A DNA stretch of 22,572 bases from a virus, in the IMG/VR virus record IMGVR_UViG_3300049596_001407, positions 1-22,572 of that record. One strand, written 5' to 3'. Shown here piece by piece: positions 1 to 6,927 of the stretch. A program made the translations under genes and the position numbers. Each line of letters begins with the position of its first letter. The first letter of the stretch is position 1. The notes beneath the pieces were generated by a model, which was not told the origin of the DNA, did not search any database, and worked only from the letters and a program-made list of their open reading frames with translations.

Positions 1-90
1 GTGTAACTTTTTATTAATTTATATTGATTAGATAAGGAGCAACCTACTTAAGCTTTAATAATCAAGATAAATAATAAAAAACATTTACTA
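1..90. other. Leader upstream of first adhesin gene
   Basis: This A/T-rich stretch has no convincing gene. One plus-strand frame is open from the left edge to a TAG at 29-31, so it could hold the last codons of a gene outside the window, but that cannot be decided here. An AAGGAG string at 34-39 resembles a Shine-Dalgarno sequence but is about 50 bases from the ATG at 91 and has no start codon at a useful distance. The last 25 bases hold the ATAAATA motif described separately. Confidence 0.5.
67..73 (+). promoter_or_regulatory. Candidate late-promoter core ATAAATA
   Basis: ATAAATA lies 17 bases before the ATG of the first adhesin gene, within AAGATAAATAATAAAAAAC. It resembles the T4-type late -10 element (TATAAATA). 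Near-identical strings precede the genes at 2548 and 8808. No -35 element is expected for this promoter class. In DNA this A/T-rich the heptamer also occurs by chance, so the call rests on its repeated position just before transcription units. Confidence 0.4.
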
Positions 91-2526
91 ATGTATAATA
101 CTGGGATAGAAATTCCAAAGGTGTCATTTTCATCATTGGACTATACTGAGATAGAAGGAGGCAGCTATTTTATAGGTTTTGACTTAGATAACTCTGGAAA
201 ACTTTCAAAAATAGACAATGCTGGTAATATCACAGTCATTGAAGGATCTGGCGGCGGTGGTGGTATTGTTGATCTTTTAATAGATATTACGCATGCTGCA
301 TTAGTTACTGCAAAAAATTCCTCTAATTTAATTCCAGGAGTAAGTTATAGAATCACTGACTTTCAAACAATATACGATCAGCCAGATTATAGCGATCAAT
401 ATACTGCAAAACAGTCAGTTGAATTAAAAACTGCAAGTATTGATCCAATCATAGTAAGAGCAGTTAGTGACTCTGAATTAGGACTAGACGCTTTTCAAGA
501 AAGTTACCCATTAGACAAGATAAAATATATCTTGGAATATGAGACTTTATTTTCAGGTACTCCAACAAAGGGTAGAATAATAGAGAGAATTGATGAATGG
601 AATAATAGAACAGACTTTGATCATAGAACTGTTTTATTTAAACGATATTTTAGTCTAACTGGAACAGTATGGCACCAAATAAGACATTCAAGTTATTGGG
701 ATACTTCATTAAATTATCCAGAAAGAGAATACGATATTATAACTAATACACCAGCTCTAGTAGATGGAGTTGAGTCAACTTATTTAAGCTATGTATGCAC
801 TACCGCTGGTACTCGGGATTTCGGCTCAGGTAATATTACAGTAAATGTTGGTGACTGGCTGGTAGTTGACCCATATAATGGAATGAGTTGGGCTCAAGTA
901 GATGGATGGATTGAGATGCCTGTATTTATGACGAATGGCATAAACCCATTCAAACCAAATAATAATTATATTCAGGGAATATATGATGCTAAACAGGTTT
1001 TAAATGATGAGTTTTACGATGTTCCATTTGACATAACAAATATTGTATTTAATGATTTTGAAACATATGATAACACTTTAAATGGTGCGTGTACAAATGT
1101 TACTTTTTTTGGTACAACTTATGAGAATGATATATCTGCATACCTACTAAACGTAACTATTGGAGATAGATCAGAGTATGGGGAATTCTGTATTGGGAAT
1201 AAAATATCGTATCGGCTTAAGAATATTACAATTAGTGGAGTATTTACAGGAAATATATTATCTCAAATGGTGCAGGTTAATTTAGATGGGGATTTTAGAA
1301 ATAATAATGGAGGACTTGTATATTCAATATTAGGCCGAGGCAATATTGAACATAATACATTTACCGAAATGTCTGATATACAAGGAGTATTTAGCCAAGT
1401 TTATTTAGGTGAATTTAGAATATATTATAATAAGTTTAATATTATTAGTGAAATAACTTTTAATAATATAAGTAATCTTCAAACTATTATTGGCTGTAAT
1501 ATATTAAAGTTTCAATATTGCGATTTCCAAGAAACTGGGACTCTATATTATTGTAATTTTACACAGTTTCTTGGAAATGACGTATATTCAACTATGAGTT
1601 TTTGTAAAGGAATAGATAATTCAGGTAATAAATTTTATGGAAGAGTATCATCAGTTGATTTTGGTCCATATTTTCGTGAGTGTCAAGTTGGACCAAACTT
1701 TGGTGATACTGGAATAGAAAAATCTTTTCCAGTTAATTATGAAAGTGAATTACCTACGCCAGCGTATTCAAACATTATTCAAGGTTCAATATATGAATGT
1801 GTATTTGGTGCAAATGTTACTGGAAATGTATTTGAAGGAGAGATACGAAAATGTGAATTCCCTTCATTTTTTAAAAATAATCATGTTAAGAATCTACCAA
1901 CTGGCGCGCCGTTTGTAACATTGGTGATTGAAGGTATTCCAGAACTAACTAGTTCAACTGCTACTCAAATTACTACAAGAAAAATTAATCTTACTCAACA
2001 AATATTAGATGACAATAATATTACTGATGTGATATTTCAAGATGTGGATGAAAATGGAGATGATCGATATTGGTTTAGGCATATTAGCTCTTCAAATTTT
2101 AACGAATTACCATTTATGACAAAGTCAACAACTTTGGCTGGAGCAACAGGTACTGCATTAGGTTCAGGTTATTCAAATTCATTAATTATCTCAAAAAAAG
2201 ATGATTATAATAGAGGTGGAGCAATCGGCCAAGTATATTATACAGATGGTACTAATTTTGGTGTACCGTCTCTTGATGAGCTAGTATTAATATATACTAA
2301 TAAAGCTAGTTTAGGGATTCCAAGTGCAGTTGATATTTATTGGTCATCATCTGAAATTAATGCAACAACTGCATATGCAGTAGATTTTTCAGACGGAAGT
2401 ATTTTATCGATTCTTAAAACTGAAAGTCATTCAGTTATTCCAATCTCATATGCTACCTCGTTTAATACTGTGATACTTAAGTATACTGACGAGTATGGAT
2501 CAGAAATTGTTAAATCAATTTTTTAA
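91..2526 (+). CDS. Tail-fibre/adhesin protein with beta-helix body and Lcl-type C-terminus
   Basis: This 811-aa protein is probably a virion receptor-binding fibre or adhesin. Residues 1-50 form a short N-terminal segment, perhaps the attachment region, followed by a glycine linker (GSGGGGG, 52-58). Residues 66-186 are a conserved module with ITDF at 88-91 and FDHRTVLFKRY at 176-186, shared with the next gene. Residues about 310-620 are rich in repeated Asn/Ile/Phe strands such as NNTF and NKF, typical of a right-handed beta-helix. Residues about 704-805 resemble the Lcl/DUF1566 domain (C-type-lectin fold), with PSLDEL near 725 and YWSSSE near 750. The ATG at 91 follows an A-rich leader without a Shine-Dalgarno sequence. 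The gene is followed after 21 bases by its paralogue. The adhesin role is inferred from domain architecture and the tail-gene context; the domain reading is fairly sure. Confidence 0.75.
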   Translation: MYNTGIEIPKVSFSSLDYTEIEGGSYFIGFDLDNSGKLSKIDNAGNITVIEGSGGGGGIVDLLIDITHAALVTAKNSSNLIPGVSYRITDFQTIYDQPDYSDQYTAKQSVELKTASIDPIIVRAVSDSELGLDAFQESYPLDKIKYILEYETLFSGTPTKGRIIERIDEWNNRTDFDHRTVLFKRYFSLTGTVWHQIRHSSYWDTSLNYPEREYDIITNTPALVDGVESTYLSYVCTTAGTRDFGSGNITVNVGDWLVVDPYNGMSWAQVDGWIEMPVFMTNGINPFKPNNNYIQGIYDAKQVLNDEFYDVPFDITNIVFNDFETYDNTLNGACTNVTFFGTTYENDISAYLLNVTIGDRSEYGEFCIGNKISYRLKNITISGVFTGNILSQMVQVNLDGDFRNNNGGLVYSILGRGNIEHNTFTEMSDIQGVFSQVYLGEFRIYYNKFNIISEITFNNISNLQTIIGCNILKFQYCDFQETGTLYYCNFTQFLGNDVYSTMSFCKGIDNSGNKFYGRVSSVDFGPYFRECQVGPNFGDTGIEKSFPVNYESELPTPAYSNIIQGSIYECVFGANVTGNVFEGEIRKCEFPSFFKNNHVKNLPTGAPFVTLVIEGIPELTSSTATQITTRKINLTQQILDDNNITDVIFQDVDENGDDRYWFRHISSSNFNELPFMTKSTTLAGATGTALGSGYSNSLIISKKDDYNRGGAIGQVYYTDGTNFGVPSLDELVLIYTNKASLGIPSAVDIYWSSSEINATTAYAVDFSDGSILSILKTESHSVIPISYATSFNTVILKYTDEYGSEIVKSIF
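286..648 (+). repeat. Paralogous module copy 1 (ITDF...FDHRTVLFKRY)
   Basis: This segment encodes residues 66-186 of the first adhesin and is the best conserved part between the two adhesin genes. Exact nucleotide identity with the second copy includes 17 bases at 355-371 (matching 2782-2798) and 18 bases at 625-642 (matching 3058-3075). It indicates an ancestral tandem duplication and could support recombination between the two genes. Confidence 0.75.
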
Positions 2527-2527
2527 A

Positions 2528-2534
2528 ATAAATA
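2528..2534 (+). promoter_or_regulatory. Candidate late-promoter core ATAAATA before second adhesin
   Basis: ATAAATA occupies most of the first half of the 21-base gap between the two adhesin genes and ends 13 bases before the ATG at 2548. The setting AAATAAATAATTAAAA matches those before 91 and 8808. It could give the second adhesin its own transcript, or simply be the A-rich initiation region used instead of a Shine-Dalgarno sequence. Confidence 0.35.
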
Positions 2535-2547
2535 ATTAAAATTTATT

Positions 2548-4719
2548 ATGTCAATTAATAGCGCATCATTTCAAATAGTAAAAGTCACAACATATAATGA
2601 TATTCCGGAAAACTTTCCTGAGCACGTATGTTATTACACACAAGATACAGGTAAATATTATATTTGGAAAAACTCTTTACTTCAAGAAGTATTCACAGGA
2701 CTTGTCCAAAGTATAACTCATGCTGAACTAGTTGATTTAAAAACGACTAATACTCTTCTTCCAGGTGCAAAATATCTTATTACTGACTTTCAAACAATTT
2801 ATGATCAACCTGATTTTGATGCAAACGGTAATGAAAAAGCAGCAATTGATATAACCGTAAAAACTTCAGGTGTTGAGAGAATTGTTGTTCAGGCAATAGA
2901 TGAATCTACTCTTTTAACACGAGCAGAATCTTTGGATTTCCCAGAAGATACAATTGACTATATTTTGGAATTTACTACTCCAGTTACAGGAACAGTTACT
3001 AAAGGAAAGATTATAAAACGTATTGATGAAAGAGCGAATGAAACAGATTTTGACCACAGAACTGTTTTATTTAAAAGATATGAAGATTTAACGTATAATT
3101 ATGGAGAGTTTTTCCAGTGTTTTGATAATGGTGGAGCTTATCAGGAATTTTTATGTATTCAGCCTGATCAATTTACATATAGCAATAGAATAGGCCTGAC
3201 TGAATCACAATACCAATTTGATTTACCAAATTTTGTGTTGGGTATTTTTGGACCAGGCGATGATTGTTATAATAATGAATTTTTATCTGCACCAATTAAT
3301 ACAACAGTTGCTTCGTATACTAGGAATAATAAAATAGATAATTTAGCAAATTGTACTTTTTCTATGCTTAATACAAATGTTATAAATAGTGCAAGTAATT
3401 GTTTTATGTATTTAAACAGTGGATTTGGAGGTAATACTATAGGAAATGCACTGAATGTTACTATGCCAGGTGGGGTGATGATCAATTGTAGAATTATGGA
3501 TTTAATTAATGTTACAGTAGCTGGACCGGTAAACATACTGGATTCTAATATAACTGCTTTTAGGCAAGTCACATCAATTGCTCCGGTAGATATTGTTTCA
3601 TGTAATTTTAATATTTTTTCTAATATTACTATGAATGACCAATGTCAGTTTCAGTATAATAATATTAATCATTTTAACGGAAATACTTTTAATAAGGCGA
3701 CTTTAAGAAATAATCTTATTTTTAGGGAATGTGAGTTTACTGACGTAGATGGTTGTACTTTTTACGGAGACTTTATCTATAATAAAGGAAAAAGCATTTC
3801 GGCATCAACTTTTAAGGGACACACAGTAAACAATATTCTTACTTTAGTTGATAGGTCAGAATTTGGAACTGGATTCGGCGATATAAATAGTACTACTAAT
3901 TTTAACGGAAGTATTAGTAATTCTCTACTAGGACTAGTTGATGATTGCACATTTGGTTCAAATTGTATTGGAAATATAATTAGTTCAAATATGTACGCTT
4001 GCACGTTTGGAGATTATTTAATGAATAATGAATTCCAAGATATTGGTGATACGCCTGTTAATAAAACAACCGGTCCTCTATTTGAGAGACAGTTTTCAAA
4101 GGTATTTTTTAAACCTTCAATTGATACTACTATATACTCACTAGGAGATGCTTTACCTCTAGGTGAAACCTATCCAAACTATTTTTTCTATAGATCAGAA
4201 ATAATTAATGGGACAACTTATAATTTTTTCGCTAAAAGAAGTGGAGAATTAGCGATTTGGCAAAATCCATTACCTCTAATTCCGCCTAACACTCAGCCTA
4301 CATATAATCAATTAAATACGGTCGATGGTTTAAATAATAGTATGGACAATACTCGAAAACTGAGAAGCGATTTAATTGCTCCTTTTAATGGACAATTGAG
4401 TTTAGGTGTATTGTTAAATTTTGACTTACGAGTTGAGCCAATCGGACTTATTGGATATTATCCTACTCTAGCTGAATTAGAAGTGATTTATACTAACTTG
4501 ACTGCAATGGGTATGGTTATTACTGGAAAAATTTGGTCATCGACTGAATATGATGCAGATACTGCATATGCACTAGATTTTGATACTGGAGTATGGTCAG
4601 CTGAGCCTAAGGATTCACAGCTGGGAGTTGTTTACATTTATGAAAAACGATGCAACTATGATCTTAAGATAAAATATGATGATTTTAGTGGATCTGAAGT
4701 AATAGAGGATTTTGTATAA
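2548..4719 (+). CDS. Second tail-fibre/adhesin protein, paralogue of the preceding gene
   Basis: This 723-aa protein is a tandem paralogue of the 811-aa adhesin. Residues 1-50 differ from the neighbour's N-terminus and contain YYTQDTGKYYIWKN, a pattern seen in phage structural proteins. Residues 56-178 repeat the shared module (ITDF at 78-81, FDHRTVLFKRY at 168-178). Residues about 240-500 are a beta-helix-like region with many Asn, Cys and Phe positions (FNGNTF, DDCTFGSNC). The C-terminus, about 630-715, is Lcl/DUF1566-like, with PTLAELEVIYTN and IWSSTEYDADTAYALDF near 662. The divergent N-termini with matching bodies suggest two fibres attached at different sites, or sequentially, on the same virion. 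Binding specificity cannot be read from sequence. The gene ends 18 bases before the opposing minus-strand gene. Confidence 0.72.
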   Translation: MSINSASFQIVKVTTYNDIPENFPEHVCYYTQDTGKYYIWKNSLLQEVFTGLVQSITHAELVDLKTTNTLLPGAKYLITDFQTIYDQPDFDANGNEKAAIDITVKTSGVERIVVQAIDESTLLTRAESLDFPEDTIDYILEFTTPVTGTVTKGKIIKRIDERANETDFDHRTVLFKRYEDLTYNYGEFFQCFDNGGAYQEFLCIQPDQFTYSNRIGLTESQYQFDLPNFVLGIFGPGDDCYNNEFLSAPINTTVASYTRNNKIDNLANCTFSMLNTNVINSASNCFMYLNSGFGGNTIGNALNVTMPGGVMINCRIMDLINVTVAGPVNILDSNITAFRQVTSIAPVDIVSCNFNIFSNITMNDQCQFQYNNINHFNGNTFNKATLRNNLIFRECEFTDVDGCTFYGDFIYNKGKSISASTFKGHTVNNILTLVDRSEFGTGFGDINSTTNFNGSISNSLLGLVDDCTFGSNCIGNIISSNMYACTFGDYLMNNEFQDIGDTPVNKTTGPLFERQFSKVFFKPSIDTTIYSLGDALPLGETYPNYFFYRSEIINGTTYNFFAKRSGELAIWQNPLPLIPPNTQPTYNQLNTVDGLNNSMDNTRKLRSDLIAPFNGQLSLGVLLNFDLRVEPIGLIGYYPTLAELEVIYTNLTAMGMVITGKIWSSTEYDADTAYALDFDTGVWSAEPKDSQLGVVYIYEKRCNYDLKIKYDDFSGSEVIEDFV
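2713..3081 (+). repeat. Paralogous module copy 2 (ITDF...FDHRTVLFKRY)
   Basis: This segment encodes residues 56-178 of the second adhesin. It is homologous to 286-648, with exact nucleotide matches at 2782-2798 and 3058-3075. The protein match is strong at both ends (YDQPDF and VLFKRY) and looser in the middle, as expected of an old duplication under selection. Confidence 0.75.
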
Positions 4720-4737
4720 TTTATATTAAGATAAATA

Positions 4738-5289
4738 TTAATTAAAATCAAGTTCTACATCAAAGTCAAAATAGGCAAACTTTGCAGTAAATGTTTTAAA
4801 ATCAGGAGTAGATGAACTATATGATAGTTTAAATCCATCTTGCGATTTAAGAATAGGTCTTTTAAAAACAATTGAAGATACTAAATAACCTTCATTATCT
4901 AATAGAGACAATCGCATAGGTGAAAAAGTAGGCTGGTCTCTATTTGAAAAGTCTAGATATTTTAAACTGTTTTCTAAAAATATAAAATAGTTTAAATACG
5001 CATCAGTAAGCTTAAAGGTTATGCTAAATTCTCGAGTAAATAAGTCAACTACTTGTGTTGCATTTTTATAATCTTGTTTCTTACCAAAAAGACGCGTTTG
5101 AACAGTAGGATCCATTTGCCATCCTGGAAAATCAATGGATTGAATAGTTGCTGACATAAACTCATTGATTGTATCATATGGTAAAATCAAGCTTTGATAA
5201 TATTTCTTGTATTTTTCTTTAATTTCCGGTGCAAAGTAATCTGGTGGAAAACTAAAAACAAATCCATTTTGTCGTACGTTAAGTAACAT
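4738..5289 (-). CDS. gp19-like tail-tube-fold protein
   Basis: This 183-aa protein resembles the T4 gp19 tail-tube family, in length (gp19 is about 163 aa) and in pattern. It has a central FPGWQMDP segment, then a segment around VVDLFTREFSITFKLTD and a C-terminal run KTFTAKFAYFDFDVELDF that parallels the final strand of gp19. The fold forms stacked hexameric rings lining the tail, and the same fold is reused in baseplate tube initiators. This copy could therefore be the tube, a tube-initiating ring or a baseplate paralogue. Its ATG lies 3 bases after the stop of the cupin-like gene (TAA GAT ATG), so the two are probably cotranscribed. It is the last gene of its cluster and faces the adhesin gene across 18 bases. 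Confidence 0.55.
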   Translation of the reverse strand: MLLNVRQNGFVFSFPPDYFAPEIKEKYKKYYQSLILPYDTINEFMSATIQSIDFPGWQMDPTVQTRLFGKKQDYKNATQVVDLFTREFSITFKLTDAYLNYFIFLENSLKYLDFSNRDQPTFSPMRLSLLDNEGYLVSSIVFKRPILKSQDGFKLSYSSSTPDFKTFTAKFAYFDFDVELDFN

Positions 5290-5292
5290 ATC

Positions 5293-5556
5293 TTATTTTA
5301 ATTTTTTAACTATTTTTAGTTTTAATGCATAGGTACCTTTAATTAATCTATGCCATTGTCCACGATCAATGAATACAGCAGTATTTAATTCACGAGGTAA
5401 TTCATTTTCAAGCTGTATCTTCCAATCAGTTTTTTCAATAGCGATTATCATTCTATCTTCATTATCCATATGCCATTGTAATTCAATAGGATTAATCGAC
5501 TCATCGAAAGTACGAATTGTACAATCATCAGATATGTCAAGATCTCGATAAATCAC
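5293..5556 (-). CDS. Small cupin-like protein
   Basis: This is a predicted 87-aa protein. I start it at the GTG at 5556, where GTGA overlaps the TGA of the upstream gene by three bases. A longer frame from a TTG at 5586 would overlap that gene by 34 bases and add ten residues with no obvious role. Visible features are LQWHMDNEDRM, then WKIQLENELP, then RGQWHRLIKGT and a hydrophobic LKLKIVKKL end. The two His-containing motifs separated by short strands suggest a small beta-barrel of cupin type, as found in many marine T4-like phages, although the full metal-binding set is not evident. Its role is unknown, and its position between virion genes suggests a late function. Confidence 0.6.
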   Translation of the reverse strand: MIYRDLDISDDCTIRTFDESINPIELQWHMDNEDRMIIAIEKTDWKIQLENELPRELNTAVFIDRGQWHRLIKGTYALKLKIVKKLK

Positions 5557-6128
5557 CAGAATCCAGGATAAGTTTTTCCACCCCAAAGGTGAGCATATCT
5601 ATTAATTCGACAAGCCCAATACCCAGCAGTAGTTCGATCTTTTTTATCAGCGCAATTATGCCTAGCAGCAAATGATTTTCTAGCTTTAGGATCACTTACT
5701 TTTGCAGTTAATCCACCATGAACATCGCCAAATGCAATTTTCATAACTCTTCCTGTTTTAGGATTCTTAACGTATACTTGATATTTCTTCTTTTTACCAC
5801 CACGCTGAGGATAGTTTAATTTAACATTATCCTCCTCATTAATACTGAGATTCTCTAATGGAAGGTCCAATGGAACGGGGTGTCCCCTAAAGCTAGCAGT
5901 TAAACCTAAATCAGTAAATTCAAATAGCTGCCTATCAGGTAGTCCCAGTTCCAGAGATCCTTCAAAGAATAATTCTCGAGCTTCGCAAAGAAGAGTAATA
6001 TGTGCATTTGAGCCAGGTCTAAATACTGACTCGATAATACTATTATCGTTATTAATATGATACTTTAAATTTTCAGAAATTTTTTCAGTACCTATAAATT
6101 GACTAAAACTTTTTATTCGTGTTTCCAT
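5553..6128 (-). CDS. Conserved phage protein with KNPKTG and C-terminal HNC/WAC motif
   Basis: This 191-aa protein has two parts. Residues 1-105 are mixed and include a FRPGSNAH motif near 37. A basic stretch (RGGKKKK) then leads into a compact C-terminal module: VYVKNPKTGRVMKIAFGD, then DPKARKSFAARHNC, then TTAGYWACR, ending in YPGFW. Small proteins with this C-terminal pattern recur in marine and other large tailed phages, but I cannot name a proven function. The spaced Cys residues with nearby His could bind a metal, and the many Lys/Arg residues could bind nucleic acid; both are inference. The ATG at 6128 lies 9 bases after the preceding stop, in AATAAATAATTAAT. Its TGA is the only non-TAA stop in the window. 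Confidence 0.6.
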   Translation of the reverse strand: METRIKSFSQFIGTEKISENLKYHINNDNSIIESVFRPGSNAHITLLCEARELFFEGSLELGLPDRQLFEFTDLGLTASFRGHPVPLDLPLENLSINEEDNVKLNYPQRGGKKKKYQVYVKNPKTGRVMKIAFGDVHGGLTAKVSDPKARKSFAARHNCADKKDRTTAGYWACRINRYAHLWGGKTYPGFW

Positions 6129-6137
6129 ATTAATTAT

Positions 6138-6923
6138 TTATTCGCCTGGTGAATAATTTTCATCAATCCACTTATCTGAAATAGGCGCGTTATCTGGGCC
6201 ACTTGATTCACGAAGATTAAATTTCCTAATCATATTTCCTTTATATCTAGTTGAATGGTCATCAAAACTAGGAAAATACGTCTCCATATTTAGGTCAAGA
6301 GCAATACTTACTGTATTTGAATCAGTATAGGTAAAATTATATGATTTTGTAAATTGAGCAGAATCTGGAAAGGTTACTTGTGCTGGAATCCTTAATCCTC
6401 TAAATTGAAAATATCTTACTTGATTCTTGTAATAAAAATCAAAGATCTTTTCCATTATTTTAAAAGTCTTATTAATATTATCGCTCTCTATTTTAACATT
6501 AAATGTTAATGCCATTGGTAAAGTAAAGAGTCTTGCTGAAAATGCTTTTAATACTTTTTGATCATTTTCATCAAGCATTTCCTGATTAAAACTTCCCCTA
6601 ACAAATTTATTAGTATTATCACTAGGTTTAATTGCAAAGGACGATAGTGTTACTATTCCACGAGGCATTTTTTCATAATTTCCTTCTGCATGATTTGGAT
6701 ATTTACAGTCAGTTGGAAGTTCAATAAAGAAATCTTTCATAAACCCTTCATCTCCACCAAAATTATAGAAGAATGGAATTTCATGGTTTTCTATTTTTCC
6801 ATCTCGAATTAATTGAATAATTACTTCTCGATTTAATAAATCAAGTAGAGAAAGGGTAGCATTTCTTAAGAAAATATCTTGGACATTTTCATTTCTAATA
6901 TTTTCATTATTTGTAACTTGCAT
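6138..6923 (-). CDS. gp15-like tail terminator/completion protein
   Basis: This 261-aa protein parallels T4 gp15, the tail-sheath stabiliser and completion protein (272 aa). It shows an N-terminal LIRDGKIENHEIPFFYNF resembling the gp15 segment with a charged residue run then VPITY; a central MPRGIVTLSSFAIKP; LPMALTFNVKIES followed by a helix (KIMEKIFDFYYKN); and a final strand VSIALDLNMETYFPSFDD resembling the gp15 end LTFEVNGWMYPP. I chose the ATG at 6923, four bases after the upstream stop. The longer frame from 6980 would overlap the upstream gene by 53 bases and adds 19 residues that look like its shadow. The assignment rests on motif spacing without an alignment; a gp3-like or other neck protein is the main alternative. 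Confidence 0.5.
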   Translation of the reverse strand: MQVTNNENIRNENVQDIFLRNATLSLLDLLNREVIIQLIRDGKIENHEIPFFYNFGGDEGFMKDFFIELPTDCKYPNHAEGNYEKMPRGIVTLSSFAIKPSDNTNKFVRGSFNQEMLDENDQKVLKAFSARLFTLPMALTFNVKIESDNINKTFKIMEKIFDFYYKNQVRYFQFRGLRIPAQVTFPDSAQFTKSYNFTYTDSNTVSIALDLNMETYFPSFDDHSTRYKGNMIRKFNLRESSGPDNAPISDKWIDENYSPGE

Positions 6924-6927
6924 AATA

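Noticed and set aside
3267-4004. Two minus-strand open frames (3267-3572 and 3777-4004) inside the second adhesin gene
   Set aside because: They are antisense to a well-supported coding frame, have no leader or neighbours and show no recognisable protein pattern.
4719-4736. Inverted repeat ATTTAT / ATAAAT around a 6-base loop between the convergent genes, considered as a terminator
   Set aside because: The six-pair stem is entirely A/T and would be very weak. Such repeats are common by chance at this base composition, and there is no following U-run specific to either transcript.
5369-5551. Plus-strand open frame opposite the cupin-like gene
   Set aside because: Shadow of the minus-strand frame; short, with an unnatural composition and no plausible start region.
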